Origin: Natronobacterium texcoconense
GTDB taxonomy: Archaea > Halobacteriota > Halobacteria > Halobacteriales > Natrialbaceae
Direction of reading: 5' to 3'
Length of the DNA stretch: 64,000 nt
Assembly (NCBI RefSeq): GCF_900104065.1
Contig: NZ_FNLC01000008.1
Span: 1 to 64,000 of the forward strand
Shown here: piece after piece, positions 28,403 to 37,022 of the stretch
Layout of the letters: each line of letters starts with the position of its first letter
Numbering within the stretch: the stretch's first letter is position 1
Translations under genes and position numbers: made by a program
Notes under the pieces: model-generated
What the model was told of the DNA's origin: nothing
Seen by the model: the letters and a program-made list of their open reading frames with translations, nothing else
Databases searched by the model: none

Positions 28403-30088
28403 ATGACCGGTTCTTCTGGAGCCTCGTCAACGTTCGTAACGCTCTCTCTGTGTCTCCTTCTCGTCTGCTCGTCCGTCGCGGTCGGTCTCGGTGCTTCGTC
28501 CGCCGGTGCGGTTGCTGGCGATCGCTCCGATACCGTCGACGACGCGACCCTCGAAATCGACGACGAACTCGAGGAAGCGAGCGGGTCGGTCGAAATCGTC
28601 GTCCGCCTCGAGGAACCACCTCTCGCGGACGCGACGGTCAGTGACGAGACCGAAGCATACCTCGAGGGCCACGCGGCAGAGACCCAGGAACCGCTACTCG
28701 AGTACGTCGACGAAACTCCCGGCGCAAGTGTTCACGAGGAGTTCTGGGTGACAAACGCCGTGGTACTCGAGGTCGATCTCGGCCGGGTCGACCTCGAGGC
28801 CTTCGCACAGTTCGACGACGTCGAGGCCGTTCACGAGAACTTCGAGGTGCCGCTCCCGGAGGTGCCGGACGAACAGGTGACGACGCTCTCGGCCGACGCG
28901 CTGAACCACTCGAGCGAGCCGACGGCCGACGAGTCCGTGAAACCAACTACGGGAATAGACACACTGAACGCCCCGTTCGTCTGGGACGACTACGACGTTC
29001 GAGGCGAGGGCGTCCGGGTCGCAGTACTCGACACCGGCATCGATCCGACGCATCCGGACCTCGACCTGTATACGGAGGACCCCTCGGATCCGACGTATCC
29101 GGGCGGCTGGGCGGAGTTCGACGGGAGCGGCGAACGGGTCGAGGGATCGACGCCACACGACGTCGAGGGGCACGGAACACACGTCAGCGGCACCGTCGCC
29201 GGCGGCAACGACTCCGGTATCGCCGTCGGCGTCGCCCCGGAAGCGGAGTTGCTACACGGGCAGGTCCTCGGCGAGAATGGCGGCTCGTTCGCCCAGATCG
29301 TCGCCGGACTCGAGTGGGCACTCGAGGCGGACGCGGACGTCATCAACCTGAGTCTCGGTGCCGACGGAGCGCATCCGGAACTCGTCGATCCCGTCCGCAA
29401 CGCCGCGGAAAGCGACACGGTCGTCGTCGGCGCCGTCGGCAACGACGGCCCCGGGACGTCGGGATCGCCCGGGAACGTCTACGAGACCCTCGGCGTCGGC
29501 GCTGTCGACGACGACGGGGCGGTCGCTTCCTTCTCCGGTGGAGAACGCCTCGAGCGGTCGAACTGGACCACCGACTGGGGAGGTGCGCCTGCGGACTGGC
29601 CGGATTCCTACGTCGTCCCCGACGTCGTCGCACCGGGCGTCGCCGTCGAAAGCACTGCTCCCGGCGGCGAGTACGCCCGGCTGCCCGGTACGTCGATGGC
29701 GACGCCCCACGTCAGCGGCACGGTCGCGCTGTTGCTCTCGCTCGAGCCGAATGCCACGTCCGAAGAGGTGACGACTGCGGTGACTGATACGACCTGGAAG
29801 CCCGACGGCGAGTCGGCCGAACGGGACGTCCGATACGGTGACGGAATCGTCGACGCCGAGGCAGCGGTCGACCACCTGCTCGAGGAAGTCGATTCGGGCG
29901 ACTCGAGTGCGGTGATGACCGAATCCGACGGGACAGCAACGAACGGAACGGCGATCGAGGCCGGCAATGAGAGCGTCGAGGAGGCGGCAGTGGACGCGAC
30001 GCCCGGGTTCGGTTCGCTCGGGGCGGCGGTCGCGTTCGTTTCGGTGCTCTGTTTCGGACGGTTCCTGACGAGCGATGGAAGCCGCTGA
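28403..30088 (+). CDS. Secreted subtilisin-like serine protease with C-terminal anchor
   Basis: 561 residues. A signal peptide (about 1-38) is followed by an inhibitor-like propeptide (60-150) and an S8 peptidase domain. The catalytic triad is Asp210 (VLDTGID), His257 (EGHGTHVSG) and Ser431 (GTSMATPH), with oxyanion Asn347. The tail contains a Thr/Glu-rich linker, then TPGFGSLGAAVAFVSVLCFG and a basic end, a PGF-CTERM-like signal for archaeosortase A processing. It is therefore probably held at the cell surface rather than free. A TATA-like CTTTATT is about 28 bases before the ATG. Confidence 0.93.
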   Translation: MTGSSGASSTFVTLSLCLLLVCSSVAVGLGASSAGAVAGDRSDTVDDATLEIDDELEEASGSVEIVVRLEEPPLADATVSDETEAYLEGHAAETQEPLLEYVDETPGASVHEEFWVTNAVVLEVDLGRVDLEAFAQFDDVEAVHENFEVPLPEVPDEQVTTLSADALNHSSEPTADESVKPTTGIDTLNAPFVWDDYDVRGEGVRVAVLDTGIDPTHPDLDLYTEDPSDPTYPGGWAEFDGSGERVEGSTPHDVEGHGTHVSGTVAGGNDSGIAVGVAPEAELLHGQVLGENGGSFAQIVAGLEWALEADADVINLSLGADGAHPELVDPVRNAAESDTVVVGAVGNDGPGTSGSPGNVYETLGVGAVDDDGAVASFSGGERLERSNWTTDWGGAPADWPDSYVVPDVVAPGVAVESTAPGGEYARLPGTSMATPHVSGTVALLLSLEPNATSEEVTTAVTDTTWKPDGESAERDVRYGDGIVDAEAAVDHLLEEVDSGDSSAVMTESDGTATNGTAIEAGNESVEEAAVDATPGFGSLGAAVAFVSVLCFGRFLTSDGSR

Positions 30089-30118
30089 ACGGCAGCGTTT
30101 ATCCGGTCACGAGATCAG

Positions 30119-30265
30119 AGATCTCACGAACCGTGCGAACGGGCACGGATGCCCGTGAGCAGACGGGGAGAAACGACACATGATCTGTACGGTCGACGTG
30201 CAAACGGGTTCAGTGTGAACCGCCTCGGGGTCAAGCCCCGAGGCACTCGCCTTGCTTATCTGTAG
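30119..30265 (+). other. Possible tnpB 3'-end remnant with tandem hairpins
   Basis: Two stem-loops abut: GGTTC/GAACC at 30207-30221 and GCCTCGGGG/CCCCGAGGC at 30222-30244. A reading frame without internal stops runs through both and ends at TAG 30263-30265, encoding a C-terminus ending KPRGTRLAYL. The tnpB gene at 4678 shows the same design: two adjacent hairpins with the stop in or near the last. I read this as a solo right end of another IS200/IS605 element; no remaining catalytic motif is visible. A rho-independent-like terminator is less likely because no T-run follows. Confidence 0.4.
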
Positions 30266-30364
30266 ATCGATCAACTGAACCAAGAACGAGCAATACTGTT
30301 ACGATCGAAACGAGCAAAACGAAATCGAGTCAGTCGAAACGTCGAATCCCGTCGACCCGCCGTC

Positions 30365-32818
30365 CTACATCAGGTAGAACAGCGGGAACAGGAACACCCA
30401 CACGATGTCGACGAAGTGCCAGTAGAGTCCGAAGAACTCGACTGGTCGGTGGTCCTCGAGGTATGCATCGACGCTCACGATCCGGTAGATCATGAACACG
30501 GCGATGAGGACGCCGAGGATCACGTGCAGGGCGTGCAGACCGGTGGTCACGAAGTAGACCGAGTGTTCGATACTGGTCCACCAGTACTCGCCGATCGAGA
30601 ACTTGTACCAGTACTCGTAGGCCTTGACGCCCATGAACGTCAGCGCGAGCAGCAGCGTCGCGAGCATCGCTCCGAGCATTCCTCGCTTGTTCTTGCGCTC
30701 GGCAAACACCAGCGCCAGGATGACCGTGAAGCTCGAGGTCAGCAGGACGTAGGTGTTGAGCAGCCCGGGCCAGGAGGCGAACGGAATCGTCTCCCAGTTA
30801 CCCCAGCCCATGTGCAGGCGCAGGAAGATGAAGCCGCCGATGATGGCACCGAAGACGACGACGTCAGAGGCGAGGAACACCCAGACGCCGAGTTTCGTGT
30901 TGCCGACGCCGTCGAACGGCCAGCTCTCGGCGACAGTAGGCTGTGGGACGTTGAACTCCTCGACGCCGAACTTGAACAGCGTGTACCCGAGGATCGCTAC
31001 CCCGAGGACGGTCACCACTGGATAGATGATGTTCGGCTCGGCAGCAGTCCCGACCAGCGAGTGGCCGCGTGCTTCGGCGAACGACTCCATGTACGGCGTA
31101 ATGCCGGACAGTCCGAGGAAGAACACGAACATGCCGACACCGATGCCGAACGGCCAGATGCTCGCGTGATCGGCGTGTTCCTCCTCGTGGACGTCCGTCG
31201 CCTGTGCGACGCCACCGTCGGTCGCAGCCTGCGTGTCGTCGACGAACTCGAGGCGACCGCTGGCGTAGCTTGGCCGACCGCTCCAGTTCTCGAGCGGCGG
31301 GGGCGACGGAATCGCCCATTCGGCCGTGCGGGAGTACTCCCACGGGTTGTCCGGTGCGTCAGGACCGGAGACCCAGCTCTTGGCGAACGTGTAGAACATG
31401 ATCAGGAACGACGCCCCGAAGATGAAGGCGCCGACCGTCGAAAGCCGGTGGTAGAACGTCATTTCGCCGGCGAAGTGGAAGACGCGGCGTGGCGTCTCCC
31501 AGGCGAGGAACTGTGGGAAGTACAGCAGGTTGAAGCCGATGAAGTAGACGGCGAAGTTGAGCTTTCCGAGCGTCTCGGAGTACATCTTGCCGCTGATCTT
31601 GGGCCACCAGTAGTAGAGGCCGCCGACCAGGGCAGTGACGCCCGAGACCATCACGTAGTGGAAGTGAGCGACGACCCAGTAGGTGCCACGGAACTCGTAG
31701 TCGAGCACGACGGCACCGAGGAAGACCCCGGTGATGCCGCCGAGGATGAACAGCACGAGCGCACCCAGTGCGAACAGGAACGGCGTCGTAAACCGGACCC
31801 GTCCCTTGACCATCGTGTAGATCAGCGCGAAGACCATCAGGTCGAATGGTAACGAAATCCCGATGGTTGTCGCCATCATCAGCGTCTTGATCTCCAAGTT
31901 GATCGTCGTCAGGAACATGTGGTGCATCCAGACGAGGAACGACTGGAGCGCCACCAGAACCATCGCGATGATGACCCACTTTCGGCCGACCAGTCGCCGA
32001 CCGGTGAACGTCTGGAACACCTCGAACATGATCCCCAGCGCGGGGAAGAAGACGATGTACACCTCGGGGTGACCGAAGAACCAGAACAGGTGTGCCCACA
32101 GCAGGCCCGACCCCTGGTCCGTCGCGAAGTACTGCGTCAGGAACAGTCGGTCGGACAGCAACAGCAGTCCTGCCGCAAGCAGCGCCGCGAACGCGAACAG
32201 CATCATCCAGACGGTGAGCAGCCACGACCAGGTGAAAAGCGGCATGTTCCAGAGGCCGAGGCCCTCGGCTCGAGACCGGTGGATGGTCACGAGGAAGTTC
32301 ACCGTCCCGATCGTAACCGAGATGACGAACAGCGCAAGCGCGAGAATTGTCGTATTACCGCCAGTCGTCGCCTGCATCGCGGGTGTATAGGTCGGTACGT
32401 TCAGCGGTGCGTACATCGTCCACCCGCCGGCGAAGGCGCCACCCTGGAAGAACGAAAGGGCGATCAGGATCCCCGAAGCCAGGTAGAACCAGTAGCTCAG
32501 GGCGTTCAGCCGGGGGAACGCGAGGTCGTCCGCTCCGATCTGGAGCGGAACGAGGTAGTTCGCGAACCCGGTTGCGATCGGCGAGAGGAACCAGAACACC
32601 ATCAACAGCCCGTGTGTCGTGACGGCTTGGTTGAACTGAGTCCCGTCGAGCAGGCCGGCTCCACCCGTTTCCCACAGATGAGCGCGGAACGCAAGCGCCA
32701 TGACGCCCCCGAGCAGCAGGAAGAACAGCGACGTCACCATATACAGGATGCCGACGTCCTTGTGGTTGGTCGTGACGAGCCAGCGCTTGACCGAGGTCAT
32801 CGGTGGAAGATCACTCAT
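30365..32818 (-). CDS. coxAC: Cytochrome c oxidase subunit I/III fusion
   Basis: 817 residues. The first ~600 form subunit I: haem-ligand His69 in TTHGLLMVFW, the CuB/Tyr motif FFGHPEVYIVFFP, the HHMF pair and HFHYVM with the haem ligands. GHPEV marks an A-type proton-pumping oxidase. After a hydrophilic linker and extra helices, residues from about 620 match subunit III (KLGVWVFLASDVVVFGA, HALHVILG, YWHFVDIVWVFLFPLFYL). Fused I+III proteins are known in haloarchaea. The start overlaps the coxB stop by four bases, so coxB and coxAC form an operon. Confidence 0.95.
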   Translation of the reverse strand: MSDLPPMTSVKRWLVTTNHKDVGILYMVTSLFFLLLGGVMALAFRAHLWETGGAGLLDGTQFNQAVTTHGLLMVFWFLSPIATGFANYLVPLQIGADDLAFPRLNALSYWFYLASGILIALSFFQGGAFAGGWTMYAPLNVPTYTPAMQATTGGNTTILALALFVISVTIGTVNFLVTIHRSRAEGLGLWNMPLFTWSWLLTVWMMLFAFAALLAAGLLLLSDRLFLTQYFATDQGSGLLWAHLFWFFGHPEVYIVFFPALGIMFEVFQTFTGRRLVGRKWVIIAMVLVALQSFLVWMHHMFLTTINLEIKTLMMATTIGISLPFDLMVFALIYTMVKGRVRFTTPFLFALGALVLFILGGITGVFLGAVVLDYEFRGTYWVVAHFHYVMVSGVTALVGGLYYWWPKISGKMYSETLGKLNFAVYFIGFNLLYFPQFLAWETPRRVFHFAGEMTFYHRLSTVGAFIFGASFLIMFYTFAKSWVSGPDAPDNPWEYSRTAEWAIPSPPPLENWSGRPSYASGRLEFVDDTQAATDGGVAQATDVHEEEHADHASIWPFGIGVGMFVFFLGLSGITPYMESFAEARGHSLVGTAAEPNIIYPVVTVLGVAILGYTLFKFGVEEFNVPQPTVAESWPFDGVGNTKLGVWVFLASDVVVFGAIIGGFIFLRLHMGWGNWETIPFASWPGLLNTYVLLTSSFTVILALVFAERKNKRGMLGAMLATLLLALTFMGVKAYEYWYKFSIGEYWWTSIEHSVYFVTTGLHALHVILGVLIAVFMIYRIVSVDAYLEDHRPVEFFGLYWHFVDIVWVFLFPLFYLM

Positions 32819-33897
32819 TCGTCGTCACCTCCGTCCTCGTCGGTCGTATCGTCGTTCGTTTCTTCGTCATCGTCGGTATCGTTGTTTTCGTCGTCAGCTT
32901 CCTCGTCTTCGTCGTCATCCTCCGGTCCCTCGACGGTGTAGGTCTCGTCGACCGGTTCGGTGAAGCTGATCGTGTCCTCGATGTCTTCGTACTCGTCGTC
33001 CTCGAACGTAATCGCTACGTCGTACGGACCACCCTGCTCGATCTCGTCGATCGTGATCGAGCCGTTTTCGAACTCGTCGTCCGAGTAGGTGAAGCTGTAG
33101 TCCTCGTCGAACTCGTCGTTGTCCTGGTGTTCGAGTGCGAGTTCGAAGCCGTCCGTGATCCGCTCTTCGCCTTCGTCCTCGAGCGTGATCGTCATCGTCA
33201 GCTGGTCGTCGACCCACTGATCGTACTCGTCCTGTGACATTACCTCAACGGGTGACTCCATGTCGCTGTGTCCGGGGCCACACAGTTCGAAACACTCGGC
33301 CGTGTACGTGCCGGGCTCTTCGGCGACGAACCAGGTTTCGTCGCTTTCACCGGGTATAGCGTCCGCTTTCACCCTGAGTTCCGATATCCCGAACGTGTGC
33401 CAGACGTCCGTCGAGGTTACGTCTATCATGATCGGTGTGTCGGCCGGAATGACCATTCCATCACCGCTGCCGACGGACGACGTCTCGAGGCCGTTGTCGT
33501 AGTAGTAGTTCCAGTCGAACGCAAATCCTTCTACGTCGACCTCGAGTGCCTCCTCGCTTGGGTTGTCGAGACCCGGATCCTCGACGTACAACAGCATCGA
33601 GTACGTCCAGATAACCAGCGAGATGACGATGATAGCACTCAGGCCAAACGACAGGAACAGTTTCTTTCCACCCTTTCCGCCAGTCGGTAGTTCCCCGACA
33701 GATGGGAGGTCCTCGCCGTCGTCACGTTCCTCCGTATCGCGATACTTGTACGCGTTGTACAGAGTATACGCGACAACGACGATTCCGACGAGCGTACCGA
33801 GTCCGAGAAATACGAGGAAAATGTTCTCGAACACGTCTACGCGCGTCCTCGGAAGCACCTCCATCGGGGTCGTTAGTGCGCTGTAAATTGTATTCAC
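32815..33897 (-). CDS. coxB: Cytochrome c oxidase subunit II with acidic C-terminal extension
   Basis: 360 residues. Two membrane helices (about 25-47 and 80-105) are followed by the CuA cupredoxin domain: VWHTFGI gives the first His ligand and AECFELCGPGHSDM the two Cys, the second His and Met. Subunit II would normally end near residue 235. Here about 125 more residues follow: a beta-rich segment (TMTITLEDEG to YTVEGPEDD) and a tail of almost only Asp, Glu, Asn and Thr. The extra part faces outside the cell. Confidence 0.95.
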   Translation of the reverse strand: MNTIYSALTTPMEVLPRTRVDVFENIFLVFLGLGTLVGIVVVAYTLYNAYKYRDTEERDDGEDLPSVGELPTGGKGGKKLFLSFGLSAIIVISLVIWTYSMLLYVEDPGLDNPSEEALEVDVEGFAFDWNYYYDNGLETSSVGSGDGMVIPADTPIMIDVTSTDVWHTFGISELRVKADAIPGESDETWFVAEEPGTYTAECFELCGPGHSDMESPVEVMSQDEYDQWVDDQLTMTITLEDEGEERITDGFELALEHQDNDEFDEDYSFTYSDDEFENGSITIDEIEQGGPYDVAITFEDDEYEDIEDTISFTEPVDETYTVEGPEDDDEDEEADDENNDTDDDEETNDDTTDEDGGDDE

Positions 33898-34185
33898 CTC
33901 TTTTGAAGACCGCCTATATGTCGGACGATGGTTCCCCGGGGCACTTATCTATTTGGAAACGGCTCAGACCACCCATCACCGACTGCCGCCCGCGATCGGT
34001 GCTCGAGTTAGCCATCGTCTTCTCCTCACTATTTCGTCGGAGTCCGTCCCCTTCTTTCTGTCGCTGTTTCGTGCCTAACATGTATGCACAAAACCTCTAT
34101 CGGTAGAAATTGGCAAAAACACCGAACCAGTTCGGTCCGGTTCGAGTTGGGGGTTCGGACCGACCGGGAGCCAGACGAAACTCCG
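33898..34185. other. Intergenic region upstream of coxB
   Basis: No gene is supported. A TATA-like CATATAGGC (minus strand, near 33913-33921) would serve coxB. The rest holds no repeat or clear structure. Confidence 0.4.
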
Positions 34186-34599
34186 TCAGATGTCGACGAC
34201 CCAGACGCGAAACTCCTCGGGAAGGTCGTAGACCCGTCGAAACACAGCGTCGACGAACTGGGCGATTCGGTCGGTATCTACGTTCGCGCTCACCTGCAGG
34301 TTAGTCTTCCCGGCGTCCTCGAGACTGGTCCGCTCGTCGATCCTGAACGCCGGAAACTCCTCGAGGACCGACTCGAGCTCCTCGAGTTCGGACGGCGTAC
34401 AGTCGAGGTTGACGGTTCCGTCACAGAACTGGATCCAGGGAATGTCGAGTTCGGGATCCAGTTGGTCGTCCGGTCCGGTGACGTGGCCGGTGTCAACCTG
34501 GAGCGTCAGGAAGCCACTGTCTCGCGTTTGATGCGCCGCAATCGCGTCGACGTACAACTCCCGTCGCTTCGCGGGGTCAGATGCGTCGAATCGTGTCAC
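34186..34599 (-). CDS. Hypothetical protein, haloarchaeal-type
   Basis: 137 residues with no recognised family. It is soluble and acidic, alternates strand-like and helix-like segments ([77 protein letters not shown]) and ends in FRVWVVDI. This looks like a compact alpha/beta domain. It is divergent from adk, 60 bases away. Base use matches neighbouring genes, supporting coding. Confidence 0.7.
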   Translation of the reverse strand: MTRFDASDPAKRRELYVDAIAAHQTRDSGFLTLQVDTGHVTGPDDQLDPELDIPWIQFCDGTVNLDCTPSELEELESVLEEFPAFRIDERTSLEDAGKTNLQVSANVDTDRIAQFVDAVFRRVYDLPEEFRVWVVDI

Positions 34600-34659
34600 T
34601 ACCCGAACGAACGCGCTCGTTTCTTTAAGCCTTTATGTGGCGCCGATGAACGCAGACAC

Positions 34660-35295
34660 ATGGCACAGCCACACATCCTGATCCTCGGGGCACCCGGGGC
34701 AGGAAAGGGGACCCAGAGCGCGAAGATCACCGAGGAGTTCGACGTCGACCACGTCACGACCGGTGACGCGCTCCGTGCGAACAAGGACATGGACATCTCC
34801 GACATGGACACGGAGTACGACACGCCACGGGAGTACATGGACCAGGGCGAACTCGTCCCCGACGAGGTCGTCAACGCCATCGTCGACGAGGCACTCTCTC
34901 AGGCCGACGGCTACGTGCTCGATGGCTATCCGCGGAACCTGGAGCAGGCCGAAGAACTCGAGGACATGACCGACCTCGACGTCGTCCTCTATCTCGACGT
35001 CAGCGAGGAAGAACTCGTTCACCGGCTGACCGGCCGCCGACTCGACCCCGAGACCGACGAGATCTACCACCTCGAGTACAACCCACCGGAGGATCCCGAG
35101 GTCGAGGAACGACTCGTCCAGCGCGACGACGACACCGAAGAGACCGTCAAGGAACGGCTGCGCGTCTTCCGGGAGAACACCGAACCGGTCATCGAGTACT
35201 ACGAAGAACAGGGCGACCTCGAGCGTGTCGACGGCGAACAGGCGCCCGACGAGGTCTGGGAGGACGTGACGGCGACGATTCAGGACGCCCTCTAA
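34660..35295 (+). CDS. adk: Adenylate kinase
   Basis: 211 residues. It equilibrates AMP, ADP and ATP. The P-loop GAPGAGKGT is at 10-18, the NMP-binding part includes TTGDALR, and [11 protein letters not shown] and the lid entry [21 protein letters not shown] follow. The lid has no zinc cysteines. The chosen ATG follows a TTTAAG/TTTATG promoter-like stretch. In many haloarchaea adk sits with DUF106, cmk and cbf5; here that order holds but 4.5 kb of opposite-strand genes intervenes. Confidence 0.96.
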   Translation: MAQPHILILGAPGAGKGTQSAKITEEFDVDHVTTGDALRANKDMDISDMDTEYDTPREYMDQGELVPDEVVNAIVDEALSQADGYVLDGYPRNLEQAEELEDMTDLDVVLYLDVSEEELVHRLTGRRLDPETDEIYHLEYNPPEDPEVEERLVQRDDDTEETVKERLRVFRENTEPVIEYYEEQGDLERVDGEQAPDEVWEDVTATIQDAL

Positions 35296-35303
35296 CTCCG
35301 ATC

Positions 35304-36755
35304 CTATCGACTGCTGTTTTCGACGTCGACTTCGTAATGGGCGACGTTGAGATACGTTAGCTGCGGGGGCAGAGAGTAGGTATCCGGATAGAGCTGAATA
35401 TCGTTGTCCTCGAGCGAGGAATCGTACTCGAAGGTCACGGACGCCGAGTGGATGTTGGCCGACGACGTCGCGACAGCGCCGGTGAAGTCGACGCTCGCTT
35501 GCATACAGACCTGCTCCGTACAGCCGGGATCGAAGACCTCGTTTTCGGTGTCACCCCACGGCTCGTCGCGTGGCGCATAGATCGTTCCCTCGTAGCTGGA
35601 CGACTGGATGCCGACGTGTGTTTCGGACGTTCCGTACAGCTGTAACTGCGACGCGTTGCCGTCCGTCACGGAGACGTTGCCGTCGTGAAGGTCGAAGTTG
35701 CCAGTCGTGTAGATCTTCAGTTCGTGGTCCGACCCGCCCGCATCGGCGACGAGGTCGTCCTCGACGACGATGTCGTCGTCGACGATCAGCGTCGTATTTC
35801 CGCTCGAGATGTCGAACGTCAGTTCGTCCTCGATTCGTAGCTCGTCGGACCGCCAGTACGTTCCACTTTCGGATATCGGATCATCTTCGGTCGACAGCGG
35901 TGTGTGCTCTTTCTCGCCGTCCTCGATATCGTCGACCATCTCCTGGATTACCGAATCGAGTTCAGGAGCGGATCCGCCTTCGATATCGCCGTCGTCGACG
36001 TCCGCGTTGTCGAATCCGTCGACGTATTCGGAGACGAGGATGCCGTCTTCGAACGTCTCTTCGGCGTCGATGTAGCCGACACGAACGTCGATCGTCCGGT
36101 TCGCGTGGTCGACGTTTCGAACCGAGCTATCGCCCGCCTGATTCTCGAAGAACGACTCCCAGCCGCGATAGTAGTCGCTCTCGATGGTGATGGTGACGCT
36201 CTCGTTTTCGACGACTGCAGCCTCCTGAAAGGACTCCGTCCGTACGTGGGAAAACTGTACGTTACCCGCGTTGAGCCGCTCTTCGCCGGTCGCGGTCACG
36301 ACCGGCAGCGTGAGCGTGTCGGTGACCGCGTCGTAATGTATCGACGGCGCCGAGATAACCTGCGTTTCGTTGCCCGTTTCCCGAAACACCGCGCCCGCCT
36401 CGTAAGCGATTTTCGTCCCGTCGTCGTTCTCGTACTCCACCGTTCCGATCGTCAGATCGTCGATCGCATCGTCGTCGAGCGCCTCCGAGGACACCGATAT
36501 GACGCCGGATTCCTCCCGGACGACCGCACCGTCCTGTCCGATCTCGAGATCCAGTCCTCTCGAGACGTCAGTCGTCGACGACGCGGTCTGCATCTGCTGG
36601 CCCAGTTCGACGAACGCACTCTCGACGCGTTCCTGTTCGGCCTCCTGCTGAATACTGGTGACAGTATCACCGGCGACGAGAAAGATACTCACGCTAACAA
36701 GTGAAACCATACCGATCAAAATGACCACGCCGATGATAGCGGACTGGGCTCGCAT
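35304..36755 (-). CDS. Pilin-like exported protein (DUF7289-type)
   Basis: 483 residues from the ATG at 36755. The N-terminus MRAQSAIIGVVILIGMVSLVSVSIFLVAG is a pilin-type hydrophobic helix; the rest is a Ser/Thr- and Asp-rich exported domain with many strand-like segments and one Cys pair (GCTEQVCM, near residue 415). The order helix, then QQEAEQERVESAFVELGQQMQTASS, then a beta-rich domain matches the large haloarchaeal DUF7289 proteins. It lies head to tail with the related 928-residue gene and probably shares its transcript or function. Confidence 0.8.
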   Translation of the reverse strand: MRAQSAIIGVVILIGMVSLVSVSIFLVAGDTVTSIQQEAEQERVESAFVELGQQMQTASSTTDVSRGLDLEIGQDGAVVREESGVISVSSEALDDDAIDDLTIGTVEYENDDGTKIAYEAGAVFRETGNETQVISAPSIHYDAVTDTLTLPVVTATGEERLNAGNVQFSHVRTESFQEAAVVENESVTITIESDYYRGWESFFENQAGDSSVRNVDHANRTIDVRVGYIDAEETFEDGILVSEYVDGFDNADVDDGDIEGGSAPELDSVIQEMVDDIEDGEKEHTPLSTEDDPISESGTYWRSDELRIEDELTFDISSGNTTLIVDDDIVVEDDLVADAGGSDHELKIYTTGNFDLHDGNVSVTDGNASQLQLYGTSETHVGIQSSSYEGTIYAPRDEPWGDTENEVFDPGCTEQVCMQASVDFTGAVATSSANIHSASVTFEYDSSLEDNDIQLYPDTYSLPPQLTYLNVAHYEVDVENSSR

Positions 36756-37022
36756 CGTCGTCTCCCCTCGAGGTCGGAAACCCATATCATCTCGTGGAGG
36801 AAACGGTTAGAATAAGGGAGGAGACGGGTCAATTATTTCAACACCGTTCGTCGTCGTTCACGCCCGCCGTTCGTCTGATTGCCGTTTTCATAGAACGGCT
36901 AGTAAGACTCTCGAAAACGCTAGTTGAACGGTTTGAACGATCGAAGTGGAAAACAGGACGGCCGGACGGTTCCGAATTGTAGTGAACGAAAGTGTTCGAT
37001 CGTCGAGACAAATGGTAGTTGT

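Noticed and set aside
30416-31852. 478-codon plus-strand frame
   Set aside because: Antisense of the oxidase fusion gene, low complexity in charged residues, no hydrophobic pattern.
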